This document shows positions 1-6,709 of a DNA stretch of 64,000 nucleotides, one piece after another; the first letter of the stretch is position 1, and each line of letters begins with the position of its first letter. The position numbers and the translations under genes were made by a program. The DNA is from Erwinia rhapontici (GTDB lineage: Bacteria > Pseudomonadota > Gammaproteobacteria > Enterobacterales > Enterobacteriaceae): contig NZ_VRKO01000016.1 of NCBI RefSeq assembly GCF_012271765.1, positions 795,666 to 859,665 on the forward strand, written 5' to 3'. The notes below the pieces were generated by a model that was not told where the DNA came from, searched no databases, and saw nothing but the letters and a program-made list of their open reading frames with translations.

Positions 1-335
1 GCACATTCAGTGTCAGCGCAGAATTCATGTGCTTCGGCCCGGTCCCAGAATTCGATCAGCTTTTTTCTGATGTCGCCTGGCTGCCGGAACTTGCCGCAGT
101 ATTTGCACATCACCGCATCGATAAATTCGGTACCGCATTGCAGAACCGTTGACTCGCAGTGCGTCTGCTCCTTGCCTTCCGGATCGAGATAGTCAACGAA
201 CGTTCTCTCGTCGCCCTTATAATCCGGTCGGATGCTGCAGTTACTGAAGGTGACCAGCTGGCTGCCCAGCCGGATCGGGGTGCCCGGCGGCAACTCAGCC
301 AGGCGTTGAGTGGTCAGTTTTGGAATGGCTTGCAC
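1..335 (-). CDS. Cysteine-rich phage protein, C-terminus cut by window edge
   Basis: A minus-strand gene of the leftward prophage operon, not recognised to family. It starts at a GTG (333-335) with a GGAGG ribosome site five bases upstream and stays open for 111 codons to the window edge. It contains a CKYCGK pair and further single cysteines (FSNCS, HCES, LQCG, EFCA), suggesting a small zinc-binding protein. An in-frame GTG six bases upstream sits too close to the ribosome site. It belongs with the accessory early (pL) genes. No function is assigned. Confidence 0.6.
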   Translation of the reverse strand, partial: MQAIPKLTTQRLAELPPGTPIRLGSQLVTFSNCSIRPDYKGDERTFVDYLDPEGKEQTHCESTVLQCGTEFIDAVMCKYCGKFRQPGDIRKKLIEFWDRAEAHEFCADTEC

Positions 336-350
336 GGACACCTCCGTTAG

Positions 351-428
351 TTAAATGAATGGCAGCACAACCATCGCCAGCACCAGAGACAGGCCAGCGA
401 GGAAGGCAAGCGCGAGGCAAATTTCCAT
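351..428 (-). CDS. 25-residue single-span membrane microprotein
   Basis: A tiny minus-strand frame of 25 codons plus a TAA stop. It starts ATG at 426-428, with GGAG six bases upstream. The product is almost entirely hydrophobic (MEICLALAFLAGLSLVLAMV then VLPFI), so it should form one membrane helix. It lies 15 bases upstream of the cysteine-rich gene, in the same direction, and just downstream of an intrinsic terminator, so transcription would need read-through or antitermination. It is seen only as an open frame with a good ribosome site; function unknown. Confidence 0.5.
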   Translation of the reverse strand: MEICLALAFLAGLSLVLAMVVLPFI

Positions 429-449
429 AGGGTTCTCCAGTGAGAGGCG

Positions 450-474
450 AAAAAAAGCCCCCTGAGGCGGGGGC
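450..474 (-). terminator. Intrinsic terminator in the leftward early operon
   Basis: On the minus strand a GCCCCC/GGGGGC stem (469-474 with 457-462) with a six-base loop is followed by seven T residues (450-456). It would stop leftward transcripts after the structured RNA region and before the 25-residue gene unless antitermination acts. Confidence 0.8.
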
Positions 475-640
475 AAAGGCTACACAGCAATGGTTGGGAT
501 TGTGCCTGCCGGAATCGAACCGGCCCCAGTCGGGATCAGCGCTGGTCATACCCATACGACACAACGAGGAGAGCACTGGCGGGACTGTCGGACTGTGTAA
601 GCTGCGCCAGCTAGATCACCGCCAATGCTCTTTTCGTTGG
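475..640 (-). ncRNA. Candidate structured RNA with tRNA T-arm-like hairpin
   Basis: No convincing gene lies between 475 and 719. On the minus strand there is a 12-base-pair stem (619-630 with 571-582, one G-U type pair) and then a hairpin at 508-524 that matches a tRNA T-arm: five-pair GCCGG stem and TTCGATT loop. A terminator follows at 450-474. A full cloverleaf could not be built: the distance back to possible acceptor and anticodon arms does not fit. It may be a decayed tRNA or a small RNA of the early operon. Confidence 0.35.
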
Positions 641-719
641 GTGCCGGGGTGATGCCCGGCTTCTTGCCGCCTTTACTTTTAAGCCCAATGCACTGCTGCG
701 GTTCTCCGGGCTGTCTTCA

Positions 720-875
720 CTACTTTTTCTTTTTCAATACAGGCCAAATCAAACCCACAACACCGATAACAAACACAGCATCGGAGACGGTTGATAAAAT
801 GCGACTGGTGAAATCAACCGCGATGACCAGAAAAAGAAGCACAGCAACGCCTGCATAGCGCAGCCTGTCGATCAC
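720..875 (-). CDS. 51-residue two-span membrane protein, coupled to TerB-like gene
   Basis: A minus-strand frame of 51 codons starting at GTG (873-875). The start overlaps the stop of the TerB-like gene as GTGA, so translation should be coupled. Two hydrophobic segments (about residues 8-22 and 30-45) are followed by a KKKK tail ending at TAG. The charge pattern suggests a small inner-membrane protein with a cytoplasmic C-terminus. It probably works with the upstream TerB-like protein; no family is recognised. Confidence 0.6.
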   Translation of the reverse strand: MIDRLRYAGVAVLLFLVIAVDFTSRILSTVSDAVFVIGVVGLIWPVLKKKK

Positions 876-1297
876 AGATACTGGTCCAGGGACAATTGAA
901 GCGCCTGAGCAATTTTCTTCAGCTGCTTCTCTTCTTCTTCACCGATGCCGTCCTGATCTGCGATATCCAGACACAGGCACAGAACGCTCACTGCATCAGC
1001 GGTTCCGGCTACGTCTGCCAGCTCAGTAATTGCCTGTGCGTTAGCACTGCGCGGTGATGCATCGTAACGAGCGCGGATGTTGCTGCTCATTTGGGCAATT
1101 TCACCAGCGAACGGGGCGAATGCAGGCAGTGCAGCAATCGTCTTCTCAAGGATGGCGATCTCTTTCGCATCACAAGTTCCGTCGGCGTATGCGATGGAGT
1201 AGGCGCCCCAAACGGTGGCTTCAACCGCGTCGCGATTTTCCATCTTCTTCACTTCTGCCACTGCTTTTCGTGCTTTCTTCTTGAATAATCCAAACAT
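872..1297 (-). CDS. TerB-like tellurite-resistance-domain protein
   Basis: A 141-residue soluble protein beginning MFGLFKKKARKA, with an amphipathic basic N-terminus. The start at 1295-1297 has AAGGAA seven bases upstream; a longer frame to 1351 lacks such a site. The middle (WGAYSIAYADGTCDAKEI) and C-terminal half (LDIADQDGIGEEEEKQL) carry the two acidic helix-turn motifs typical of TerB-family helical domains. It is the first gene of the leftward early transcript, where lambda has N, and overlaps the small membrane gene downstream. TerB proteins are linked to stress and phage-defence functions; its role here is not established. Confidence 0.7.
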   Translation of the reverse strand: MFGLFKKKARKAVAEVKKMENRDAVEATVWGAYSIAYADGTCDAKEIAILEKTIAALPAFAPFAGEIAQMSSNIRARYDASPRSANAQAITELADVAGTADAVSVLCLCLDIADQDGIGEEEEKQLKKIAQALQLSLDQYL

Positions 1298-1380
1298 TTT
1301 TATTTCCTTCATGGTGGTGGAGTAGTTCTCTTTGATGCTGCGCCAGACCACGCTATCAGCCTAAGTCCCGGCCTTTCGGT

Positions 1381-1640
1381 CCGGCTATGACTGCCTCACT
1401 GGTGCTGGCGCAGCTCAAAGAAAACTGCACCCCATCATCGGGGCGCTTCAATTTGCACAGCAGCCCGTTGTGGTTACGGGTTCCCCTCCGCGAACTATCA
1501 CCCGCAGATGATTCGCCCGCCTGCCTGGTATCCTTACCGGCGCTATTTCATTTTGCCGGGAGCGTTGGCCGCTTCTGGCTGCTGTGAAAACCGAGTTGTT
1601 AAAGAGCGGGTCAGCGTTCTGCGGTGGGCTGCGTCGTGCT
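1381..1640 (-). ncRNA. Long structured pL leader with rrn-like boxA; C4-type RNA candidate
   Basis: The leftward leader from the predicted pL start to the TerB-like gene is about 345 bases and has no credible N gene. It carries boxA CGCTCTTTA (1600-1608, minus), followed by AACAA as in ribosomal operons. Stems include CCCGT/ACGGG (minus, near 1462-1478) and a CCGG/CCGG hairpin near 1365-1382. A 17-codon GTG frame near 1450-1503 and an adjacent region resemble what I recall from leaders of ash/icd-like phage genes, where the C4 antisense RNA occurs. That recollection is unverified. Confidence 0.4.
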
Positions 1641-1649
1641 GATGGAGTG

Positions 1650-1726
1650 AATTTATCTCAAAGATAAATATTGGTAAATAGCAAAATGATAAATAATTAT
1701 GCATTCAAAATTATCCATTTGATAAA
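1650..1726 (-). promoter_or_regulatory. pL promoter with operators OL
   Basis: A perfect 19-base dyad, ATTTATCT-CAA-AGATAAAT (1651-1669), sits inside a leftward promoter: -35 TTTACC (minus, 1673-1678), 17-base spacer, -10 TAAATT (1650-1655). A second site TTATC-N5-GATAA lies at 1711-1725, and a one-sided GATAA half-site at 1688-1692. The same 15-base core recurs at OR, so these are inferred CI/Cro sites. Confidence 0.75.
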
Positions 1727-1764
1727 TAAAGGATTATAAATTTATCTTTAAATTATGCAGACGT

Positions 1765-1788
1765 AAAAAAACCCGCCGTAGCGGGTTT
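1765..1788 (-). terminator. Terminator after cI
   Basis: On the minus strand the stem CCCGC-TACG-GCGGG (1772-1785) is followed by seven T residues (1765-1771). It lies about 30 bases past the cI stop and separates the cI transcript from pL. Confidence 0.8.
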
Positions 1789-1818
1789 GATTGGGAAACT
1801 AATTATCTTTTTTTCGTT

Positions 1819-2553
1819 TTAACCGAGGCGCGTGTAGTTCATTTCCCACTTCCCAACTACAAATCCTTGGATGTGAAGTTGGCTTTCGTCATCAGAACCT
1901 ATCTCCCAACGGTCGTATGTCTTATTGTCACTGATCACCATCAGGCGATCTTTAAGCCATTGCAGTCTCTTTATGTGGACGCTGTCACCATATGAGAAAG
2001 CATAGATGCCATCACTAACAAATCGGTTAACAGTCACATCAAGCACGACTAACTCACCAGGTTCAACAGAACCACGCATGCTATCGCCTACAGCCGTTGT
2101 GATCTTTAAGGAGGCGGCAGGGCGCCCGCCGAACATGCGCTTTGCATATTCTGGATCAATTTCAATTGACTGAATTATATCCGGATACTCACTATTCATT
2201 CGCCCTCCACCACAACTAAATTCGGTATCTAGTTGCTCTATCCTGTATGTATGATCAGTATAGTTTTTAGAGAGATTTAGCAAGGAGTATTCCTTGTTGT
2301 TTCCCGCACCAGAGGCCGAATCTAAAAATTCATGTGGCACATCAAGCCAGCCTCTGCCAAGCCCCAGGGATTCTTCAACACGTCTCGCCACAACGTCACC
2401 GATGTTCCGTACAGGCTTAGAAGATGCGACCTGACTTAACTGGCTAGCAGGCATGCCAACGTCATCAGCGAAGTTTGCTTTAGATTTACCTGACCGCACG
2501 TACTCGTCCATCAGGTAGCGCAAATTTATGCGTCTTATTTCTTTAGTTTCCAT
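1819..2553 (-). CDS. cI: CI-type prophage repressor with S24 peptidase domain
   Basis: A 244-residue repressor. The N-terminus (about 1-70) is an XRE-type helix-turn-helix around FADDVGMPASQLSQVASSK. The C-terminal half is a LexA/UmuD/CI S24 domain. The nucleophile is Ser158 in GDSM and the general base Lys195 in HIK, 37 residues apart as in LexA and UmuD. A Cys114-Gly115 bond in EFSCGGG is a plausible self-cleavage site. It is transcribed away from cro between the OL and OR operator sets and should maintain lysogeny by binding TTATC-N5-GATAA. The peptidase dyad looks intact, so RecA-stimulated cleavage is possible. Confidence 0.93.
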   Translation of the reverse strand: METKEIRRINLRYLMDEYVRSGKSKANFADDVGMPASQLSQVASSKPVRNIGDVVARRVEESLGLGRGWLDVPHEFLDSASGAGNNKEYSLLNLSKNYTDHTYRIEQLDTEFSCGGGRMNSEYPDIIQSIEIDPEYAKRMFGGRPAASLKITTAVGDSMRGSVEPGELVVLDVTVNRFVSDGIYAFSYGDSVHIKRLQWLKDRLMVISDNKTYDRWEIGSDDESQLHIQGFVVGKWEMNYTRLG

Positions 2554-2572
2554 CCCTTCATCATCCCAACTT

Positions 2573-2638
2573 TTATCTAAATGATAAATGTGCTTGCTGA
2601 TAAATCGTGTTGCGGTAAATTTATCATTAAGATAAACT
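2573..2638 (+). promoter_or_regulatory. OR operators with pR promoter
   Basis: Two full operator sites TTATC-N5-GATAA lie at 2573-2587 and 2621-2635, with a half-matching site at 2589-2603. The rightmost overlaps a promoter with -35 TTGCGG (2610-2615), 17-base spacer and -10 TAAACT (2633-2638), matching the pL layout. The site nearest cI probably controls pRM, for which I see no strong hexamers. Confidence 0.72.
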
Positions 2639-2669
2639 CGAATTTATCATCCATTGCAGGGTATTGCTT

Positions 2670-2903
2670 ATGAGTAATGAACTACTCCGCTGGCGCCGGG
2701 AATCTTCTAATGAAGATTGGGAAGCCTTGGCCGCTTTAGCTAAAACCTCCGTTGGTTATCTGGATCAGATTGCGTATGGCTTTCGCCGTGCCTCTCCAGA
2801 CAAAGCGTCTGATATCGAAAGTGCTTCAAAGCAGTTCGAAAAATATCAGCCAGTAACCAAAGAGAATCTTGTATTCGCAGCAGCAAGAAATAGCGCTGCA
2901 TAA
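2670..2903 (+). CDS. cro: Cro-type repressor
   Basis: A 77-residue protein transcribed from pR opposite cI, the cro position. The segment WEALAALAKTSVGYLDQIAYGFRRAS reads as a helix-turn-helix of the YdaS/Cro type: helix, turn at TSVGY, recognition helix. The ATG at 2670 has AGGG eight bases upstream. A TTG two codons earlier is possible but too close to the ribosome site. The product should bind the shared operators and shut off cI and the early promoters during lytic growth. Confidence 0.85.
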   Translation: MSNELLRWRRESSNEDWEALAALAKTSVGYLDQIAYGFRRASPDKASDIESASKQFEKYQPVTKENLVFAAARNSAA

Positions 2904-2930
2904 CCAACCAGTAAACAGGGAAAATTATTA

Positions 2931-3236
2931 ATGAATTCAATTGCAACCACACGCAACGTTAAGGCGCGTGAAATTCAGAGCGAGATTTTAAGCCGCATCG
3001 CCGTGCAGGGGGTTACGGCAGTTGCGAAGCAGATCGGCGTTGATAAGTCCCAGGTAAGCCGCTGGCAGAGTAAGGGCGGTCTGGTTGAGAAGGCCAGCCA
3101 ACTGCTTGCGGTGATCGACTTTCAGAAGCCTCAGGGTTTGGTGCTTTTCCAGGGGGAGGACACAGCAGACCTTGCTCGCGGTCTTGTCGCGATGCTGGAT
3201 CACCTGCGGAATCATGCCGGAGGAACTGGTGGATGA
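2931..3236 (+). CDS. cII: CII transcriptional activator
   Basis: A 101-residue homologue of lambda CII. The N-terminal NVKAREIQSEILSRIAVQGV and the helix-turn-helix AVAKQIGVDKSQVSRWQSKG match the CII pattern (lambda has AVGVDKSQISRW). CII activates the establishment promoters for the repressor and integrase. It directly follows cro, without an obvious nutR or terminator in the 27-base gap. Its last 23 bases overlap the next gene. Confidence 0.92.
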   Translation: MNSIATTRNVKAREIQSEILSRIAVQGVTAVAKQIGVDKSQVSRWQSKGGLVEKASQLLAVIDFQKPQGLVLFQGEDTADLARGLVAMLDHLRNHAGGTGG

Positions 3237-3423
3237 AGACCGTTTTGTTGAAACCGATCAGCCATACCGCGATCACCGGGGAGTTGTTGTGCGCGTCATC
3301 AGCTATGACCGCCAGGAGCGCAGGATTATTTTTATGCGGCCCAATTACCCGCATCCATGCTGCGTGCCGAAATGGTATTTCGAGAAATTTTTCAGGAAGT
3401 ACGAAGGGAAAGGTGAAGGCTGA
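3214..3423 (+). CDS. DUF4222-type small phage protein
   Basis: A 69-residue protein starting MPEELVDEDRF at an ATG inside the 3' end of cII. It matches the DUF4222 family of small lambdoid proteins, with a YRDHRGVVVRV core and a basic aromatic C-terminus (PKWYFEKFFRKY). DUF4222 genes commonly sit between cII and O. An upstream in-frame start at 3172 would add 14 unrelated residues. Function unknown. Confidence 0.65.
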   Translation: MPEELVDEDRFVETDQPYRDHRGVVVRVISYDRQERRIIFMRPNYPHPCCVPKWYFEKFFRKYEGKGEG

Positions 3424-3478
3424 ACAGGTAGGACTGAACAGCCGGGTACCACATTGCTTAGCTATAGCGAGGTCAATT

Positions 3479-3631
3479 ATGCGTCAGAAAACCAAGTCAG
3501 CGCAACCACAAAATACTGTACATAAAGACATGGCCCGGGATCAGCTTGCCCGGGGATTTACTCCAGAGGCAGTCAACCGGCTGCGTCAGCTTCTCGAGCA
3601 AAACAAACGCGCGAGGGAAGGGAATGAGTAA
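3479..3631 (+). CDS. 50-residue hypothetical phage protein
   Basis: A short basic protein (MRQKTKSAQPQ start) with a clear GAGGT ribosome site six bases before the ATG. The C-terminal half (TPEAVNRLRQLLEQNKRA) should be helical. It overlaps the start of the replication initiator by eight bases, so the genes are probably translationally coupled. No known family or function recognised. Confidence 0.6.
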   Translation: MRQKTKSAQPQNTVHKDMARDQLARGFTPEAVNRLRQLLEQNKRAREGNE

Positions 3632-4676
3632 TACCGCCGAGATCATCAATTTCCGCGCTCGTAGTGAGCGTGAGGAGCAGCGCGTGGCTGATACCGACGA
3701 TGGCTATGCCAAGCTGGCTAACATGCTGCTGGAGGAGTATGCAGGCGCGGATCTTACTAAGCGCCAGTTCAAGGTGCTACTGGCTGTCCTGCGGCTGACC
3801 TACGGGTGGAATAAAAAAATTGACCGTATCAGCGATTCGCAGATTTCGGAGATTGCTCGCCTGCCGGTTAAGCGCTGCAATGAAGCCAAATTGCAACTGG
3901 TTGAAATGAATATTCTTATCCAGCGTGGCCGCCAGTTTGGTCCAAACAAAAACGTCTCTGAATGGCGCATCCCTCAAAACGAGGGATTATCCCTCAAATT
4001 AGGGGATGAAAACTCCCTCAAATTAGGGGGGCGCTATCCCTCAAAGCAGGGGGACACCAAAGACATTATTCCTAAGACAGTAAAAACAGATCCCCCTAAA
4101 GCCCCCAAGGGGGAATTTTCGGAGGAGGTAATCTCACAGGCAAAACAGGTCCTGGAGTATTACAACGAACTTACAGGGACCACCTGCCGCTCTGCAGAAG
4201 CCTTTGCCGTTTTACTGACTGAACGTTCCGCCCGGGCCGCATACACAGTGGACGACCTGAAGCTGGTGGTGCGCTGGGTTGTGCTCACCTGGAAGCGCCG
4301 CAACGGCAACGGCACCGTGGCCAAGCCATCGAACATCTGCCGGGTTAACCGCTTTGACGGGTATCTGGCTGACGCATCCGCATGGTTGGATACCTACGTT
4401 GAGATTGACTGTGCAGCTGTGGTCGATGCTTACAACGAACTGGCTGGCGAACGCATGCCTCCAGCAGAACTGGACAGCGACCGGGAAGTGATGATCCGCG
4501 AGTTCGTCACGCACATGAGCAAGAAAACCGTGGAAGCCTTCCGCGCGTATTTCTCTGCGTTCCTGGCCGAGGCCCGCCCGTATTACTTCGGTGAAAGCCC
4601 GTCTGGCTGGCGCGCTAACTTCGATTACCTGATGAAGCCTGACACGCTACGCAAGGTACGGGAGGGTTCACTGTGA
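3624..4676 (+). CDS. O: Replication initiator, lambda O type
   Basis: A 350-residue initiator. The N-terminal winged-helix domain (about 20-115; YAKLANMLLEEYAGADLTKRQFKVLLAVLRLTYG) is the phage O N-terminal family. The C-terminal part (VLEYYNELTG and WLDTYVEIDCAAVVDAYNELAG) resembles conserved phage replication C-termini that contact the helicase. Iterons of the origin lie inside the gene at 3969-4053, encoding the low-complexity linker, as in lambda. Start ATG 3624 has a purine-rich ribosome site; a longer frame from 3546 overlaps the upstream gene. Its stop overlaps the helicase start. Confidence 0.9.
   Translation: MSNTAEIINFRARSEREEQRVADTDDGYAKLANMLLEEYAGADLTKRQFKVLLAVLRLTYGWNKKIDRISDSQISEIARLPVKRCNEAKLQLVEMNILIQRGRQFGPNKNVSEWRIPQNEGLSLKLGDENSLKLGGRYPSKQGDTKDIIPKTVKTDPPKAPKGEFSEEVISQAKQVLEYYNELTGTTCRSAEAFAVLLTERSARAAYTVDDLKLVVRWVVLTWKRRNGNGTVAKPSNICRVNRFDGYLADASAWLDTYVEIDCAAVVDAYNELAGERMPPAELDSDREVMIREFVTHMSKKTVEAFRAYFSAFLAEARPYYFGESPSGWRANFDYLMKPDTLRKVREGSL
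3969..4053 (+). other. ori: Phage replication origin: four O-binding iterons
   Basis: Four direct repeats of about 18 bases, each an imperfect dyad of the form TCCCTCAAA-N4-AGGGG, start at 3969, 3989, 4013 and 4036. They closely resemble the lambda oriL iterons, including the shared TCCCTCAAAACGAGGGA. An A-rich stretch (about 4055-4092) follows, as in lambda, and is the likely unwinding region. Confidence 0.88.
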
Positions 4677-6055
4677 GCGACCTGTATCTCGAAGCCAGCG
4701 TGATCGGCAGCCTGCTGCACGCAGGGCTTACACCGGATGCCAGCGATGTGTTGAATACTCTTGACCCGAAAGCGTTTACCCACCCGTTCTACGTGAAACT
4801 GTACGTTGAGATTAAGCGCCAGGCGACCCAGCGCAAGATGATTGACGCGCTGCTGGTGGCAAATGCAATGGGTGACGAACCGGGTGTATTTGCCGATGTC
4901 ATGGAAACTGTGAAAACCATGCCCAGCGCAGCAAACCTTAAAGGGTATGCGAAAAGCCTGAATGAGAAGTTTGTGATCCGCAGCTTCGCCCAGCTTATGG
5001 AAACTAGTTACGACAGCATTACCGGGGCCAACAACCATGAGCAGGCTATGGAGAACATCCAGGCGTTTACCAGCCAGGTAATGGCGCTGGGTCGACCCGC
5101 TGACGAGGTGGTACCGGTTCGTGTTGGTGATCTGCTTGATGGCTACATGGACACGCTGGAAAAGCGCGTCAGTGACGGAGACGAGTCATATACCGTTAAA
5201 ACTGGCATCGAATCCCTGGATGAAATCACCGGGGGGCTGAACGACACCGACCTGATCATCATCGCTGCGCGTCCAGGCATGGGCAAAACCGAGCTGGCAT
5301 TAAAAATCGCTGAAGCAGTGGCGCAGCGCATGATCACTCTCGGTACCGAGCAGGTAAAACGGGGGGTGCTGATCTTCAGTATGGAGATGCAGGCACAGCA
5401 GATTGTCGAACGCCAGCTGGCAAACGCCTCGAACGTATCGGTATCAATGCTGCGTAAAGCTTCCCAATTGGATGATGAGGACTGGGGCCGGATCTCGATG
5501 GGGATTGGTCAGCTGGCAAACCTCGATGTGTGGGTTGTTGATGCCACTAACCTGAGTATTAACCAAATCCGTGCAGTGGCCTCACGTCATAAGCGCGCTT
5601 ATCCCGGCCTTTCGCTGATCATGGCTGACTACCTCGGCCTCATTAAAAAACCTGCTGCTGAACGTAACGACCTTGCGATCGGGGAAATTACCCGTGGGTT
5701 GAAAACAATGGCGATGGAAGAAAAAACGCCGGTTGTGTGCCTCAGCCAGCTTTCGCGCGACGTTGAGAAACGGCCAAACAAACGCCCTGTAAACGCGGAT
5801 CTGCGCGACAGCGGCAGTATTGAGCAAGATGCAGACGGTATCTGGTTCATCTACCGGGACGGCGTTTATAACCCGGACAGCCCGGCGGCTGATATTGCTG
5901 AAATCATCGTTGGCAAGAACCGACATGGGCCAGGCGGCACGGCTTATCAGCGATTCCATAACGGTCATTTCAAAGACATTGACCAGGCAGAGGCGGCACA
6001 ACTGGCTCGCGAACGCCCATCACACAGCAGCAACGCCCAAAGGAGAGATTTTTGA
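4673..6055 (+). CDS. DnaB-type replicative helicase
   Basis: A 460-residue protein of the DnaB/P22 gp12 family. The N-terminal domain (1-135) resembles DnaB-N. The RecA-like core starts near residue 175, with Walker A ARPGMGKTE (199-207), a Walker B LIMADYLGL and a C-terminal DLRDSGSIEQDADGI motif typical of DnaB. It begins at GTG 4673, overlapping the initiator stop as GTGA, with GGAGGG upstream. The phage therefore brings its own fork helicase where lambda has the loader P. An LexA-like regulator and RusA follow. Confidence 0.93.
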   Translation: MSDLYLEASVIGSLLHAGLTPDASDVLNTLDPKAFTHPFYVKLYVEIKRQATQRKMIDALLVANAMGDEPGVFADVMETVKTMPSAANLKGYAKSLNEKFVIRSFAQLMETSYDSITGANNHEQAMENIQAFTSQVMALGRPADEVVPVRVGDLLDGYMDTLEKRVSDGDESYTVKTGIESLDEITGGLNDTDLIIIAARPGMGKTELALKIAEAVAQRMITLGTEQVKRGVLIFSMEMQAQQIVERQLANASNVSVSMLRKASQLDDEDWGRISMGIGQLANLDVWVVDATNLSINQIRAVASRHKRAYPGLSLIMADYLGLIKKPAAERNDLAIGEITRGLKTMAMEEKTPVVCLSQLSRDVEKRPNKRPVNADLRDSGSIEQDADGIWFIYRDGVYNPDSPAADIAEIIVGKNRHGPGGTAYQRFHNGHFKDIDQAEAAQLARERPSHSSNAQRRDF

Positions 6056-6411
6056 TGCAGGTTTACGATATTTGCCCTCTGCCAAAGCCCCGGCAAACGC
6101 AGCGCGACCGATGGGCTAAGCGTCCGGCCGTTCTGCGGTACCGGGCGTTTTGCGACGAAGTACGCCTGCGCGGTGTAGTGCTTCCCGTCTGCCGCTCGCA
6201 CGTCACGTTCGTGATGCCCATGCCGCCCAGTTGGAGTAAGAAAAAGCGCGCGGCACACGCTGGCCAGCCGCATCAGCAGAAACCGGATGCCGACAATCTG
6301 CTCAAAGCGTTGATGGACGCCATCTATCACGACGACTGCGCGGTGTGGGATGTGCGCGTTACAAAGCTGTGGGGCGAAACCGGCAGCATCAAAATTATCG
6401 AAACAGCCTGA
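6055..6411 (+). CDS. rusA: RusA-family Holliday junction resolvase
   Basis: A 118-residue endonuclease. RusA enzymes cut Holliday junctions using three conserved aspartates; these are visible in KPDADNLLKALMDAIYHDD. The basic PPSWSKKKRAAH stretch fits the DNA-binding surface. Start ATG 6055 overlaps the helicase stop by one base (TGATG), with GGAG upstream. In lambdoid phages rusA occupies the nin region and resolves recombination intermediates. Confidence 0.92.
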   Translation: MQVYDICPLPKPRQTQRDRWAKRPAVLRYRAFCDEVRLRGVVLPVCRSHVTFVMPMPPSWSKKKRAAHAGQPHQQKPDADNLLKALMDAIYHDDCAVWDVRVTKLWGETGSIKIIETA

Positions 6412-6420
6412 GGAGGCCGT

Positions 6421-6639
6421 ATGCCAGAACTGACCGTGATACAGAAAAATGTCTGCCGCTTCATCAGGGATTTCTCTGCTGACAACGGATACGCACCGTC
6501 GCGTCAGGAAATGTGCGACCACTTCGGCTGGAAGTCCTGCAACGCCGCAGAGGCCCATATCAAAGCGCTCATGAACAAAGGCGCCATATCAAATAAGCCC
6601 CGCAAGCCGCGCACGCTCAAGGTGCTGATCGACGTTTGA
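6421..6639 (+). CDS. LexA-like winged-helix DNA-binding protein
   Basis: A 72-residue protein that is only a LexA N-terminal-type winged helix: IRDFSADNGYAPSRQEMCDHFGWKSCNAAEAHIKAL aligns with the LexA DNA-binding domain, and no peptidase domain follows. It starts ten bases after rusA with a GGAGG ribosome site. Similar stand-alone genes lie next to rusA and Q in lambdoid phages. DNA binding is inferred; the target is unknown. Confidence 0.75.
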   Translation: MPELTVIQKNVCRFIRDFSADNGYAPSRQEMCDHFGWKSCNAAEAHIKALMNKGAISNKPRKPRTLKVLIDV

Positions 6640-6709
6640 CCGCAGTGAAGCCGTGACAGCAGTAGAGCCAGATAAGAAAAACAGACCGAAACGATAAGGG
6701 GAAACAACA

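Noticed and set aside
490-570. Complete tRNA gene on the minus strand
   Set aside because: Only the T-arm fits. Acceptor pairing is partial, and no D-arm or seven-base anticodon loop can be placed at the right distance.
2904-2930. nutR and tR1 between cro and cII
   Set aside because: The gap is only 27 bases, with no boxA, boxB or terminator hairpin.
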